Below are positions 26,831 to 35,817 of a DNA stretch of 58,029 nucleotides, in pieces. Under the pieces are notes generated by a model. It was not told the origin of the DNA, made no database searches, and saw nothing but the letters and a program-made list of their open reading frames with translations. The stretch spans positions 1 through 58,029 of the forward strand of contig JADEWQ010000025.1 of NCBI GenBank assembly GCA_015207585.1, given 5' to 3'. The position numbers were made by a program, and so were the translations under genes. The DNA comes from Pleurocapsales cyanobacterium LEGE 06147 (GTDB lineage Bacteria; Cyanobacteriota; Cyanobacteriia; Cyanobacteriales; Xenococcaceae). Positions within the stretch are counted from its first letter, which is position 1, and the number at the start of each line of letters is the position of its first letter.

Positions 26831-27997
26831 ATGAGATATGCTCTTGTTCATGAGTGGTTAACGCCGAAAGCAACAGGCGGTTCAGAGTTAGTAGTTCGAG
26901 AAATTTTGAATTATATCGATGCTGACCTTTATGCCTTAATTGACTTTGAATCGACCAATCCTCATAGTTATTTATATGGACGTTCTATAAAAACGACCTT
27001 TTTACAACATTTTCCCTTAGCCCGTCAGGGAGTACAAAAATATTTACCCCTATTACCTTTGGCGATCGAGCAATTAGACTTACGAGAATATAATGTTATC
27101 CTTTCTTCTTCTCACGCAGTTGCCAAAGGTGTTTTAACTAGTCCGAACCAACTACACATTTGTTATTGTCATACCCCGATGCGCTACGCTTGGGACTTGA
27201 CTTTTGATTATCTCGATATCAGCTCTGCAGGCAAAGGATTTACTGGCATCGTTGCTCGCTATCTTCTCCATCAGCTACGCCAATGGGATGTCCTTTCTGC
27301 TAATCGAGTCGATTATTTTATTGCCAACTCCTATCATACTGCTCGTCGTATTTGGCGTTGTTATCGTCGTCAAGCTAAGGTAATATATCCGCCAGTACAG
27401 ATTGAACAATGTCCTTTTATTGCCCAGAAAGAAGATTTTTATCTGACGGTTTCTCGTCTAGTTAGTTACAAACTGGTACCTTTAATTGTTAAGGCATTTA
27501 ATCAACTACAAAAACCGCTAGTGATTATTGGAGACGGACCGGAGTTAAACAAAATTCGTCAATTAGCCAAGTCTAATGTGCAAGTCATGGGGTTACAGCC
27601 TCATAATGTAGTAAAAGAGTATATGGCAAAAGCAAAAGCATTTGTTTATGCAGCTTGTGAAGATTTTGGTATTGCCTTAGTTGAAGCTCAAGCCTGCGGT
27701 ACGCCAGTCATTACTTACCGAGGAGGTGGTGCTCTAGAAACTGTTAAAGACATTTACCAATACCCCCAGACGGGTACGGGTTTGTTTTTTGACAGGCAAA
27801 ATCCGGCAGCAATCGTGCAAGCAGTTGAAACGTTTGAACAATTGCAAAGTAAGTTTCATCCAGAAAATTGCTGCTTGCAAGCTAGCGAATTTACACCGAC
27901 AATTTTTAAAAAGTCCTATCTGGAGTTTCTCGACAATTGTTACCAAAAATTTAACTCGGTAAACTTAGAATTTTGTGACCAGATGCCCCATAATTAA
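26831..27997 (+). CDS. family 4 glycosyltransferase
   Basis: A 388-residue GT-B fold retaining glycosyltransferase, first gene of a polysaccharide cluster. The N-terminal VHEWLTPKATGGSELVVREI is typical of GT4 enzymes from exopolysaccharide loci. The donor-binding half has FYLTVSRLVSYKLVPLIVKA, VIIGDGPELNKIRQLA, and EDFGIALVEAQACGTPVITY, where the E-x7-E pair binds the nucleotide sugar. It probably acts at the cytoplasmic membrane face, adding a sugar such as mannose to a lipid-linked intermediate. The sugar is not fixed by sequence. Confidence 0.9.
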   Translation: MRYALVHEWLTPKATGGSELVVREILNYIDADLYALIDFESTNPHSYLYGRSIKTTFLQHFPLARQGVQKYLPLLPLAIEQLDLREYNVILSSSHAVAKGVLTSPNQLHICYCHTPMRYAWDLTFDYLDISSAGKGFTGIVARYLLHQLRQWDVLSANRVDYFIANSYHTARRIWRCYRRQAKVIYPPVQIEQCPFIAQKEDFYLTVSRLVSYKLVPLIVKAFNQLQKPLVIIGDGPELNKIRQLAKSNVQVMGLQPHNVVKEYMAKAKAFVYAACEDFGIALVEAQACGTPVITYRGGGALETVKDIYQYPQTGTGLFFDRQNPAAIVQAVETFEQLQSKFHPENCCLQASEFTPTIFKKSYLEFLDNCYQKFNSVNLEFCDQMPHN

Positions 27998-28048
27998 GGC
28001 TTTCTGGATTTATGATCTTGAGTGTGTGGTGTGATGTGAAGGAGTGAG

Positions 28049-28780
28049 ATGACTGCTAACAGCCAACTTATCTCCGTTAAGCTGTTACAAGGGTTTATTA
28101 AGAGAGGTTTTCAACCTCGACTCGAACACAAGAAACGTAAAACCCTGATTCTACCAGCTCTAGACGGAGATTTTACCAAACGTTTATTTGACATTTTCTT
28201 TTCTCTATTTGTGCTCATTTTCTTTTTCCCTGTTTATCTGCTTTTAGGAACGTTAATCGCCATCAGTTCTCCAGGACCAATTTTCTATGTTCAGACAAGA
28301 ATTGGCAAAGATTTTAAACCATTCCACTGTATTAAATTTCGTACCATGGTGACCAATGCTGATGAGATACTGGAGATGATGATGGTAGACTCACCGCAGC
28401 TACGGGAGGAGTTTGATGATAACTGTAAATTAAAACACGATCCGAGAATAACTAGAATTGGTAAATTTTTGCGTCTGACCAGTCTAGATGAATTTCCTCA
28501 GTTTTGGAATGTGCTGAGAGGGGATATGAGCGTCGTTGGACCTCGACCACTAGTACCAGAAGAACTACATAAATACGGTCATCGGATTGACACAATCTTG
28601 CAGATTAAACCAGGAATTACCGGTCTATGGCAAGTATCGGGCAGAAATGATATTCCTTATCCTCGAAGGATACAAATAGATGTCTATTACGCAACCAGTC
28701 ACAACTGGTTGTTAGATTTATGGATTGTCATTAAGACTTTGGGGGTCATTATTTTTCCCAAAAATAATGGTGCTTACTAA
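28049..28780 (+). CDS. polyprenyl phosphate phosphoglycosyl transferase (initiating sugar transferase)
   Basis: A 243-residue bacterial sugar transferase of the monotopic phosphoglycosyl transferase superfamily, which moves a sugar-phosphate from a nucleotide sugar to undecaprenyl phosphate to start a glycan. One hydrophobic helix (about 54-80, FDIFFSLFVLIFFFPVYLLL) is followed by the catalytic domain: GPIFYVQTRIGKDFKPFHCI, KFRTM, RITRIGKFLRLTSLDEFPQF and GDMSVVGPRPLVPEEL, PGITGLWQVSGR. It lacks the multi-helix N-terminal half of WcaJ-type enzymes, so it is the short form. AAGGAG is a few bases before the ATG. It sits between GT4 and gmd. Confidence 0.92.
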   Translation: MTANSQLISVKLLQGFIKRGFQPRLEHKKRKTLILPALDGDFTKRLFDIFFSLFVLIFFFPVYLLLGTLIAISSPGPIFYVQTRIGKDFKPFHCIKFRTMVTNADEILEMMMVDSPQLREEFDDNCKLKHDPRITRIGKFLRLTSLDEFPQFWNVLRGDMSVVGPRPLVPEELHKYGHRIDTILQIKPGITGLWQVSGRNDIPYPRRIQIDVYYATSHNWLLDLWIVIKTLGVIIFPKNNGAY

Positions 28781-28907
28781 ATTGGAATCCTCTGTGTTTG
28801 TCTGCCGATTACCTATTAGCAAAAATAAGCAAAATTTTAATTTGACAAATTTGAGTTTTTCTAGAGGCGATCGGTAGATTTTTGGGTTAACTTAGGAGGG
28901 AAACGGA

Positions 28908-28976
28908 ATTGGCTTTCCCATTTCTGCCTGCATAATTACAGCAGCAATTTTAGCTGGTGTACTATTTAGTTACTAA
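28908..28976 (+). other. possible 22-residue hydrophobic peptide with ATT start
   Basis: AGGAGG (28894-28900 region) lies 8 bases before an ATT that opens a 22-codon frame, IGFPISACIITAAILAGVLF then SY and stop. The peptide could span a membrane once. An ATT start is rare, and an alternative TTG frame stops after eight codons. It may be a real small membrane protein, or the site may be chance. It lies in the gap between the phosphoglycosyl transferase and gmd. Confidence 0.2.
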
Positions 28977-29020
28977 TAGTTACTAACTATTTTGAGTAAA
29001 AGTACTGGACAAATCTAAGC

Positions 29021-30103
29021 ATGACTGAATCCAAACGAGCTTTAATAACTGGTATTACTGGTCAAGACGGTTCTTATTTGAGCGAGTTTTTATTAGAAAA
29101 AGGCTATGAAGTTCACGGAATTATTCGACGGACTTCCACTTTTAATACTGACAGAATAGATCATATTTATGTAGACCCTCACAGCCCAAATGCACGACTT
29201 TTCCTACATTATGGGGATTTAACAGATGGAACTACGTTGCGACGTATTTTAGAAGAAGTACAACCGATCGAAATTTATAATTTGGGAGCGCAATCCCACG
29301 TTCGGGTCAGTTTTGACTCTCCAGAGTACACGGTTGATACTGTCGGCATGGGAACACTACGTTTACTCGAAGCGATTCGCGATTATCAAAGGCGTACGGG
29401 TATAAAGGTTCGATTTTATCAAGCCGGTTCTTCTGAAATGTTTGGTAAAGTGCTAGAAATTCCTCAGAAAGAAACTACCCCTTTTTATCCTCGAAGTCCT
29501 TATGCTTGCGCTAAGGTATATGCTCATTGGCAAACTGTCAATTATCGCGAATCCTACGAAATGTTTGCCTGTAACGGTATTCTCTTCAATCACGAATCTC
29601 CCCGTCGTGGCGAAACTTTTGTCACCCGTAAAATTACTAGGGCTCTCGCTCGTATTGTTGCTGGTACGCAGAAAAAACTCTATCTTGGCAATCTTGATGC
29701 TAAAAGAGATTGGGGATATGCCAAGGACTATGTCAAGGCAATGTGGATGATGCTACAACACAATCAACCCGATGATTATGTTGTAGCAACCGGAGAAACT
29801 CACTCAATTCGAGAGTTTTTAGATATTGCTTTTGGTTATGTCAATCTCAATTGGCATGATTATGTTGCGTTTGATTCGCGCTATCTCCGTCCTGCAGAAG
29901 TAGATTTACTGATCGGCGATCCTGCTAGAGTTAAACAAAAATTGGGTTGGCAACCTTCAGTGACTTTTGAAGAATTAGTTAAACTAATGGTTGATGCAGA
30001 CTTAGCTGCTTTGGGACTTACTTCTCCTAATGGTCAAGACGGTAAGCAACATCCACGAGATAACGCTCACGTGCGTCAAGGTATTGCTTTAACTGTAGAC
30101 TAA
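29021..30103 (+). CDS. gmd: GDP-mannose 4,6-dehydratase
   Basis: A 360-residue extended short-chain dehydrogenase that converts GDP-D-mannose to GDP-4-keto-6-deoxy-D-mannose using bound NADP+. [20 protein letters not shown] is the Rossmann motif and [18 protein letters not shown] the family signature. AGSSEMFG carries the catalytic serine/threonine region and YACAK the YxxxK pair. [20 protein letters not shown] and [17 protein letters not shown] complete the fold. The next gene, fcl, takes its product, so together they make GDP-L-fucose. It is of normal length. Confidence 0.97.
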   Translation: MTESKRALITGITGQDGSYLSEFLLEKGYEVHGIIRRTSTFNTDRIDHIYVDPHSPNARLFLHYGDLTDGTTLRRILEEVQPIEIYNLGAQSHVRVSFDSPEYTVDTVGMGTLRLLEAIRDYQRRTGIKVRFYQAGSSEMFGKVLEIPQKETTPFYPRSPYACAKVYAHWQTVNYRESYEMFACNGILFNHESPRRGETFVTRKITRALARIVAGTQKKLYLGNLDAKRDWGYAKDYVKAMWMMLQHNQPDDYVVATGETHSIREFLDIAFGYVNLNWHDYVAFDSRYLRPAEVDLLIGDPARVKQKLGWQPSVTFEELVKLMVDADLAALGLTSPNGQDGKQHPRDNAHVRQGIALTVD

Positions 30104-30150
30104 ATTCGATGACGATCGCTCGTGAGTAACTAACCAAGGATTCAACTACA

Positions 30151-31089
30151 ATGCTAAATTTAAGCGAGAAACGAATTCTGGTCACTGGCGGTGCTGGCTT
30201 TTTAGGCAAGCAAGTAGTAGACCAACTCTTGGTAGCTGGAGCAAATCTTGATAAAATTACGGTGACCCGAGCGCGCGATTGCGATTTGCGCAACCTAAAT
30301 AATTGTAAGAGAGCAGTCGAGCAACAAGATATTGTCATTCATTTGGCTGCCCATGTTGGTGGGATCGGACTCAATCGAGAGAAACCCGCCGAGTTGTTTT
30401 ACGATAACTTAATGATGGGAGCGCAACTAATTCACGCAGCCTATCAAGCTAGAGTAGAAAAGTTTACCTGTGTAGGAACGATCTGCGCTTATCCTAAGTT
30501 TACTCCCGTCCCTTTTAAAGAAGATGACCTCTGGAATGGTTATCCAGAAGAGACTAATGCCCCTTACGGAATTGCTAAAAAAGCCCTGCTAGTTCAACTG
30601 CAATCCTATCGTCAACAATATGGCTTTAATGGCATTTACCTTTTGCCAGTTAATTTATACGGTCCTGAAGATAACTTCAACCCTCAGAGTTCTCACGTCA
30701 TCCCTGCTTTGATTCATAAAGTCTACGAAGCCCAGCAAAAGGGAGAGAAAAAGTTACCAGTCTGGGGTGATGGTAGCCCTACCCGCGAGTTTCTCTATTC
30801 TACGGATGCGGCAAGGGGTATCGTTATAGCAACTCAGAAATATAACGAACCCGAACCAGTTAATTTGGGCACTAATTATGAAATTTCCATTCGCGATCTA
30901 GTTGAATTAATTTGCGAATTGATGCAATTTGACGGAGAAATTGTTTGGGAAACCGATAAACCCAACGGTCAACCCCGTCGCTGTCTCGATACCACGAGGG
31001 CAAAAGAAAAATTTGGCTTTGTGGCAGAAATGGATTTTCGCCAGGGATTAAAAAATACAATTGATTGGTATCGTCAACACCCTCAGTAA
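30151..31089 (+). CDS. fcl: GDP-L-fucose synthase
   Basis: A 312-residue SDR epimerase/reductase that turns GDP-4-keto-6-deoxymannose into GDP-L-fucose with [25 protein letters not shown] is the nucleotide site, [20 protein letters not shown] the catalytic serine region and YGIAKKA the YxxxK pair. [20 protein letters not shown] and [18 protein letters not shown] are family blocks. It begins 47 bases after gmd and is surely in the same operon. AAGGA stands upstream of the ATG. The product sugar could be used by the neighbouring glycosyltransferase for capsule, slime or O-antigen. Confidence 0.95.
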   Translation: MLNLSEKRILVTGGAGFLGKQVVDQLLVAGANLDKITVTRARDCDLRNLNNCKRAVEQQDIVIHLAAHVGGIGLNREKPAELFYDNLMMGAQLIHAAYQARVEKFTCVGTICAYPKFTPVPFKEDDLWNGYPEETNAPYGIAKKALLVQLQSYRQQYGFNGIYLLPVNLYGPEDNFNPQSSHVIPALIHKVYEAQQKGEKKLPVWGDGSPTREFLYSTDAARGIVIATQKYNEPEPVNLGTNYEISIRDLVELICELMQFDGEIVWETDKPNGQPRRCLDTTRAKEKFGFVAEMDFRQGLKNTIDWYRQHPQ

Positions 31090-31131
31090 AATAAATGGCG
31101 TTGCCGAACGATCGCATGATGCGTGAATGAT

Positions 31132-31162
31132 GCGGGGACGCGGGGACGCAAAGACACGGAGA
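31132..31162. repeat. GCGGGGAC-type low-complexity repeat
   Basis: GCGGGGACGCGGGGACGCA followed by AAGACACGGAG is a short tandem of a 9-base unit (GCGGGGACG). Related strings in the opposite orientation occur at 18737-18755, 35757-35783 and 37103-37132. It follows fcl and has no coding potential. Confidence 0.6.
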
Positions 31163-31218
31163 AAATAAATTTTTTGTGTTTTGTTAATTCATATCCGAAG
31201 TATGCAACGCCAAATAAA

Positions 31219-31680
31219 TTAATTTGAACTTGCCAATTGCTCGCATTCTCTCTTGGTTACTTGATGACGGTAGCGAAACATTTCTTTGAGTCGAGACTCT
31301 ACCCACCAGCCGAGCAGTATTTCCGTCAGGAATCCGCCGGGTATTTCGTAGTCAATTGAATCCGTTAATCTGGTTTGTTCATTTTCTTGGCAAAACTGAT
31401 GGCGATGAACCCAAAATTGCATGGGACCTTCTACTTGTTTATCGGTAAATAAACGATTGGGTTGGCATTCAATATGTTTGGCTAACCAGCGTACGGGAAT
31501 TGGACCCAAGAAAAGACGAAATTCAGTAATTGCTCCTACTTCTAGTCCTCCTTCCCGACGGATTACTTTAACTGGTTGCCAGGGGGGAGTAAGTAGAGCG
31601 AGAATATCTTTTCTGTCGTGAAATTGCCAGACTATTTCCACGGGAGCGTTAATAAGACTAGAGTGTTGAAAACGCAGCAT
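31219..31680 (-). CDS. SRPBCC family protein
   Basis: A 153-residue START/SRPBCC-type helix-grip protein. The opening FQHSSLINAPVEIVWQFHDR and closing GGFLTEILLGWWVESRLKEM fit the cyanobacterial ligand-binding SRPBCC group. These proteins hold a hydrophobic ligand in a deep cavity; some are cyclases and others lipid binders, and the ligand here is unknown. It is convergent with fcl across the repeat at 31132. No signal peptide. Confidence 0.75.
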   Translation of the reverse strand: MLRFQHSSLINAPVEIVWQFHDRKDILALLTPPWQPVKVIRREGGLEVGAITEFRLFLGPIPVRWLAKHIECQPNRLFTDKQVEGPMQFWVHRHQFCQENEQTRLTDSIDYEIPGGFLTEILLGWWVESRLKEMFRYRHQVTKRECEQLASSN

Positions 31681-31843
31681 GAAAATGGAAAATTAAAAAG
31701 TAAAAATTAAAAAAATCTAAAATAAGGAGACAGCAATTCACTGAGATAGGAACCAGTTGGGAAGTATTTAATATTTATTCTTACTCCTGATTCCTTCTTA
31801 TTAATTCACAACTCAAATAAGATTGGTGTAGTTGTCCGTATGG

Positions 31844-32383
31844 TTAAAACTGCAGATAATACATTAACTGAGAAGTTAGTTGACTGCTGAGAGCGAGACG
31901 ACGCTGTAGATCGGCTAAATTACGATAATTGCCATGCTCTTGGCGATTTCGTACTATCTGTCGAGCTAAAGTTGTTTCTACTAGAGGAATTCGAGCAATT
32001 TCTGCTAAAGAGGCTATATTCGGATTAACTCGTTGAGGATTGAGAGAACTTTCGGGAGCGTAGTATTCAAAATGTAGAATTGGCTCTAAAGGTTGTAGCC
32101 TGTGGAAGGGAACGCTTATAGCAGCAGCTACATCTTCGAGACAGAGTAATTGTACGCCCATACCAACTAATTCGACGAGCGATCGCGCTTGATGAATGGA
32201 AATTCCTGGCAGTCGCAACCAATCATCTACGCTAGCTTGATTTACATCAATTTTAATTCCTAATTGGGCGGCAACTTCTACTTCTGGCAAAGAACGCAAG
32301 CGGCAAAAAGGATCGCTCATCAGTCGCTGCCGAATCATAAATCTTTGTGGATTGAGTTTGCTACTAATTCCCATAGTTACCAA
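31844..32383 (-). CDS. helix-hairpin-helix (ComEA-like) DNA-binding protein
   Basis: A 179-residue protein with two helix-hairpin-helix units. The first is KIDVNQASVDDWLRLPGISI (about 50-70), and the second is NPNIASLAEIARIPLVETTL with NYRNLADLQRRLALSSQL toward the C-terminus. Such motifs bind DNA backbone non-specifically and are found in ComEA of the natural transformation pathway. No signal peptide or membrane anchor is visible, unlike classical ComEA, so a role in transformation is not established. It is co-oriented with the TM2 and SRPBCC genes. Confidence 0.75.
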   Translation of the reverse strand: MVTMGISSKLNPQRFMIRQRLMSDPFCRLRSLPEVEVAAQLGIKIDVNQASVDDWLRLPGISIHQARSLVELVGMGVQLLCLEDVAAAISVPFHRLQPLEPILHFEYYAPESSLNPQRVNPNIASLAEIARIPLVETTLARQIVRNRQEHGNYRNLADLQRRLALSSQLTSQLMYYLQF

Positions 32384-32493
32384 AAAAAGTTTTTATATAG
32401 AGTTGCAGTTATAAAAGTAAAATTATTTTTCTCTCGCGTTCTCTTATTTCCGCGTCTGTTTGACGAAGTTTTATATCTGAACGCAACTTGGTA

Positions 32494-32889
32494 TTAAGCT
32501 ATGCGATCTAACAACTGACGGCGTTTTTGCTCGAATTCGTATTCCGATACTAAACCATCTTCTCGCAGTCGGTCTAACTCCCGTAAAGCATCGGCGATCG
32601 CACTTACTTGTTGCAGTTCTATTCCAGTAGATTGAATAGTTTTGCCAAATCCCTGGAATTGAAGCTGAAATTGTTCGCTTTCTTGAACTAAATACCAAAC
32701 AGCATCGATCGCACTAGCAATCCGAGGCATTGGCGTAGACCATAAAAGTAGATAAATTATACCCCAAAGAGGCTGTCCTAAATAAAACTTATGGAGTCCA
32801 GCCAGGGGAGTAATGGTTCCTAGTAAAGCTAATATTACGGCAACTCGGCGATTTTTGGGCTGACCGAATAATTTCTCTAGTGCTGACAT
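32494..32889 (-). CDS. TM2 domain protein with C-terminal SHOCT-like helix
   Basis: A 131-residue membrane protein. Residues about 14-60 (RRVAVILALLGTITPLAGLH, KFYLGQPLWGIIYLLLW) form a TM2 domain with two helices. The C-terminus (LRELDRLREDGLVSEYEFEQ, KRRQLLDRI) matches the SHOCT short helical domain. The family has no settled function. It is divergent from the P-type ATPase gene. Confidence 0.8.
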   Translation of the reverse strand: MSALEKLFGQPKNRRVAVILALLGTITPLAGLHKFYLGQPLWGIIYLLLWSTPMPRIASAIDAVWYLVQESEQFQLQFQGFGKTIQSTGIELQQVSAIADALRELDRLREDGLVSEYEFEQKRRQLLDRIA

Positions 32890-33084
32890 ACAGTCTGACT
32901 CCCGAGCTTAGTTTGTCTCGATTTTCTAACTCACTTTAACTCATGTTTTTGGTTTCGGTATTTCTACTTGCTAACTGGATTAAGATGGCAAATAGACTAG
33001 AGTAAAAATTTGCCCGATCTAGCTGACAAATTATTCCAGCCTCTATTATCCAATTCCATTCGCAGTTAACTATTGAAATAACTT

Positions 33085-35553
33085 ATGCTGCAAGTCTCTA
33101 CCCAAAGAGAGGAAAAAATTACTCAACCTCATTTAAAAACCGTTACTTTCGATGTAGGAGGAATGAAGTGTGCCGGTTGCGTTAAAGCAGTAGAACGCCA
33201 ACTACAGCAAAATCCAGGGGTTGTATCTGCCTGCGTTAATCTCATTACCGAAGTAGCGGTAGTGGAATACAAACAGGGAACGATAGAACCGGAAAATCTT
33301 GCCGCCAAACTAACCCAGACAGGATTTCCCAGTCAACTGCGTGCTACCGAGGAGAGGCTCGCTGCTACTTTACAAAGGACTGCAGAAAAACGCCAACAAC
33401 AACAGCAAAAGCAAGTATGGCAATTAATCATCGCTGTCTTCTTGTTAATTGTTTCTACCATCGGTCATCTCCATCATCTAGGCGGTTTTACCATACCTTT
33501 ATTGAGTAATATTTGGTTTCATTGGAGTTTGGCAACCCTAGCATTACTAATTCCAGGACGTTCTCTCTTAGTAGATGGTTGGCGCAGTCTGTGGCATGGT
33601 ATGCCCAACATGAATACTCTAGTTGGTTTGGGAACGATTAGTGCTTATTTGGCTAGTTGTGTTGCCTTACTATTTCCTCGATTGGGTTGGGAATGCTTTT
33701 TTGATGAACCAGTCATGTTGCTGGGTTTTATCTTTTTGGGTCGTACCCTTGAAGGCAGGGCAAGAGATCGCGCTTCAGCAGCCTTAGAAGCATTAATTTC
33801 TCTTCAGCCACAAGTAGCCCGTTTGATCGGCAAACAAGATAGCGCAGAACAAACGGGAATTGAAATACCCGTAGAACAAGTGCAAGTGGGAGAATGGTTG
33901 CGGGTATTGCCAGGGGAAAAAATTCCTGTCGATGGAGAGATCGTAGTTGGGACAACTAGCGTTGATGAATCGATGCTAACCGGAGAGTCCTTGCCTGTGG
34001 TAAAGCAGCCAGGAGATTTAGTTTATGCGGGTACCCTCAATCAATCGGGAGTAATTACCCTCAAAGTAACTCTCACCAGTCAAAAAACGACTCTAGCGCG
34101 AATAATCAATCTAGTCGAAGAAGCACAAACCCGCAAAGCCCCCATACAGCAGTTGGCAGATACGGTGGCGGGATATTTTGCCTATGGGGTCATGGCAGTT
34201 GCCACCCTTACTTTTTTGTTTTGGTATTTTATTGGAACGAATATTTGGTCGGAGGTATTAGTTAGTACCTCTACCCATCTGGGACACCAGATGTCGATGA
34301 CTACTTCTCCTCTGTTGTTAAGTTTAAAACTGGCGATCGCCGTATTAGTCATAGCCTGTCCTTGCGCCCTCGGTTTGGCAACTCCTACCGCTATTTTAGT
34401 GGGGACGAGTCTGGGTGCCGAACGAGGCATTTTGATTAAAGGAGGAGATATTTTAGAAAGAGTCCATCAGTTAGATACGATAGTCTTCGACAAAACAGGT
34501 ACTCTTACTGAAGGTCGTCCGCAAGTTACCGATTGTGTACCCTTAACTTCTATTACCTCAGAATATTTGCTTCAATTGGCGGCTTCTGTAGAAAACGGCA
34601 GCAATCATCCCCTAGCAACAGCGATCGCCGAATCGGCAAGAAAGCAAGAATTACCTCTACTAGCAGCAGGAGAATTTGATAGCCAACCGGGATTGGGTGT
34701 ATCGGCTTTAGTAGACGGAAAACGAATTTGGTTGGGCAACAGAGACTGGTTAGTGCGACAGGGTATTGCTATTGACGAGACTATTGAAGAGAAAGCCCAA
34801 TACCTTTCTAAAGCTGGTAAAACCATAGTCTACGTGGGAGTAGAACGAGAATTGGTCGGTCTAATTGCCCTGCAAGACTGTTTGCGTCCGGATGCAGTTG
34901 CAACAGTGAAAAAACTGCAACAAATGGGACTCGAAGTAATTTTGTTGACTGGCGATCGCGCCGAAGTAGCCAAAGCAATTGCCCGACAAGCAGGCATCGA
35001 ACGAGTGCTACCAGAAGTTAAACCCGAAGAAAAAGTAGCCGCGATCGAATCTCTTCAACGGGGAGATAAGGAGATAAAAAGGCAAGTAGATGCAGAGATA
35101 GCAGAAACAAGTGAGAGATCGCCAATTTCCCATTGCCGAACCGTAGCTATGGTAGGAGATGGAATCAACGATGCACCGGCATTGGCACGAGCAGATATCG
35201 GTATTTCTCTGCAGGGAAGTACCGATGTAGCCATGGAAACTGCTGATATCGTGTTGTTGCGATCGCAATTGTCAGATGTAGTCAAGTCAATCGAACTCAG
35301 TCGCGCTACCGTTGACAAAATTAGACAGAATCTTGTCTGGGCTTTAGCCTACAATATTTTTGCCATTCCTATTGCCGCAGGCGTTTTGCTGCCGGGTTTC
35401 GGCATAGTTCTCAGTCCGGTAGTTGCGGCAGGGGCAATGGCATTTAGTTCTGTGATTGTGGTGACTAATTCATTGCTTTTGCGTCGTAGTTACAAAACAG
35501 TTAACAGTCATCAGTCATCAGTTATCAGTTGGAAGTACACAAGGAATGGGTAA
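33085..35553 (+). CDS. copper-type heavy-metal P-type ATPase
   Basis: An 822-residue P1B ATPase that should move copper across a membrane. The N-terminal metal-binding domain has GMKCAGC at 27-33. TGES is in the actuator ([10 protein letters not shown]), CPC near 424 ([13 protein letters not shown]), the phosphorylated aspartate in DKTGT near 469, the HP motif in [11 protein letters not shown], and [17 protein letters not shown] near 690. These fit PacS/CtaA-type copper pumps of cyanobacteria. About 22 extra residues ([20 protein letters not shown] and a little more) interrupt the stretch before VGDGIND. The C-terminus ([18 protein letters not shown]) is encoded by intergenic-type repeat DNA. 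Catalytic residues are intact. Confidence 0.9.
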   Translation: MLQVSTQREEKITQPHLKTVTFDVGGMKCAGCVKAVERQLQQNPGVVSACVNLITEVAVVEYKQGTIEPENLAAKLTQTGFPSQLRATEERLAATLQRTAEKRQQQQQKQVWQLIIAVFLLIVSTIGHLHHLGGFTIPLLSNIWFHWSLATLALLIPGRSLLVDGWRSLWHGMPNMNTLVGLGTISAYLASCVALLFPRLGWECFFDEPVMLLGFIFLGRTLEGRARDRASAALEALISLQPQVARLIGKQDSAEQTGIEIPVEQVQVGEWLRVLPGEKIPVDGEIVVGTTSVDESMLTGESLPVVKQPGDLVYAGTLNQSGVITLKVTLTSQKTTLARIINLVEEAQTRKAPIQQLADTVAGYFAYGVMAVATLTFLFWYFIGTNIWSEVLVSTSTHLGHQMSMTTSPLLLSLKLAIAVLVIACPCALGLATPTAILVGTSLGAERGILIKGGDILERVHQLDTIVFDKTGTLTEGRPQVTDCVPLTSITSEYLLQLAASVENGSNHPLATAIAESARKQELPLLAAGEFDSQPGLGVSALVDGKRIWLGNRDWLVRQGIAIDETIEEKAQYLSKAGKTIVYVGVERELVGLIALQDCLRPDAVATVKKLQQMGLEVILLTGDRAEVAKAIARQAGIERVLPEVKPEEKVAAIESLQRGDKEIKRQVDAEIAETSERSPISHCRTVAMVGDGINDAPALARADIGISLQGSTDVAMETADIVLLRSQLSDVVKSIELSRATVDKIRQNLVWALAYNIFAIPIAAGVLLPGFGIVLSPVVAAGAMAFSSVIVVTNSLLLRRSYKTVNSHQSSVISWKYTRNG
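35498..35532. repeat. TCAGTCATCAGT-type repeat within the ATPase 3' end
   Basis: AACAGTTAACAGTCATCAGT with CATCAGTTATCAGTTGG is a degenerate 7-base tandem of the type seen in the intergenic repeats at 38190-38240 and 45370-45390. Here it encodes the last residues of the P-ATPase, whose family normally ends a few residues after SLLLRR. Confidence 0.65.
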
Positions 35554-35580
35554 ATGCCCATACCTTTTTTAAGAACACGG

Positions 35581-35663
35581 GTTTTGAGGTTTTCTCAAAA
35601 CTGTGACGGGGCTTATAAAGCGACGACGCAGGTACGGAACCTCCAGGAACGCCGCACAGCCCC
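35581..35663 (-). repeat. palindromic repeat family, copy A, with accessory hairpin
   Basis: The 58-base core at 35606-35663 reads on the minus strand GGGGCTGTG, then a 34-base loop region, then CTTTATAAGCCCCGT. GGGGCT at 35608-35613 pairs with AGCCCC at 35658-35663. Just before it on the plus strand, GTTTTGAG (35581-35588) and CTCAAAAC (35594-35601) form a perfect 8-bp hairpin. It lies between the convergent P-ATPase and GCS2 genes and could be folded DNA, a mobile palindrome or a structured transcript. Confidence 0.6.
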
Positions 35664-35756
35664 TTAGCTATCCGTAGGAATAAAACCAACACTCATTTCA
35701 GCATTTCAATCTCTTCTCGTCTCGCTCTCATAAGGAGACTCGGAGAAGGATTTATT

Positions 35757-35808
35757 CCCCGCGTCGCCGTGTTCCCGTGTCCCCCTGTCCAATACTCCGC
35801 GTCAACCT
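35757..35808. repeat. GCGTCGCCGTGTC-type low-complexity repeat
   Basis: CCCGCGTCGCCGTGTTCCCG then TGTCCCCCTGTCC and ACTCCGCGTCAACC is a degenerate tandem repeat, matching similar text at 18737-18755 and 37103-37132. It abuts the 3' end of the GCS2 gene. Confidence 0.55.
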
Positions 35809-35817
35809 TGTTGATAA

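Noticed and set aside
35581-35663. Idea that copy A is a known regulatory RNA (Yfr1, Yfr2 or 6S type)
   Set aside because: The conserved loop motifs of those RNAs are absent, and the core recurs at two other loci, which fits a dispersed repeat better.
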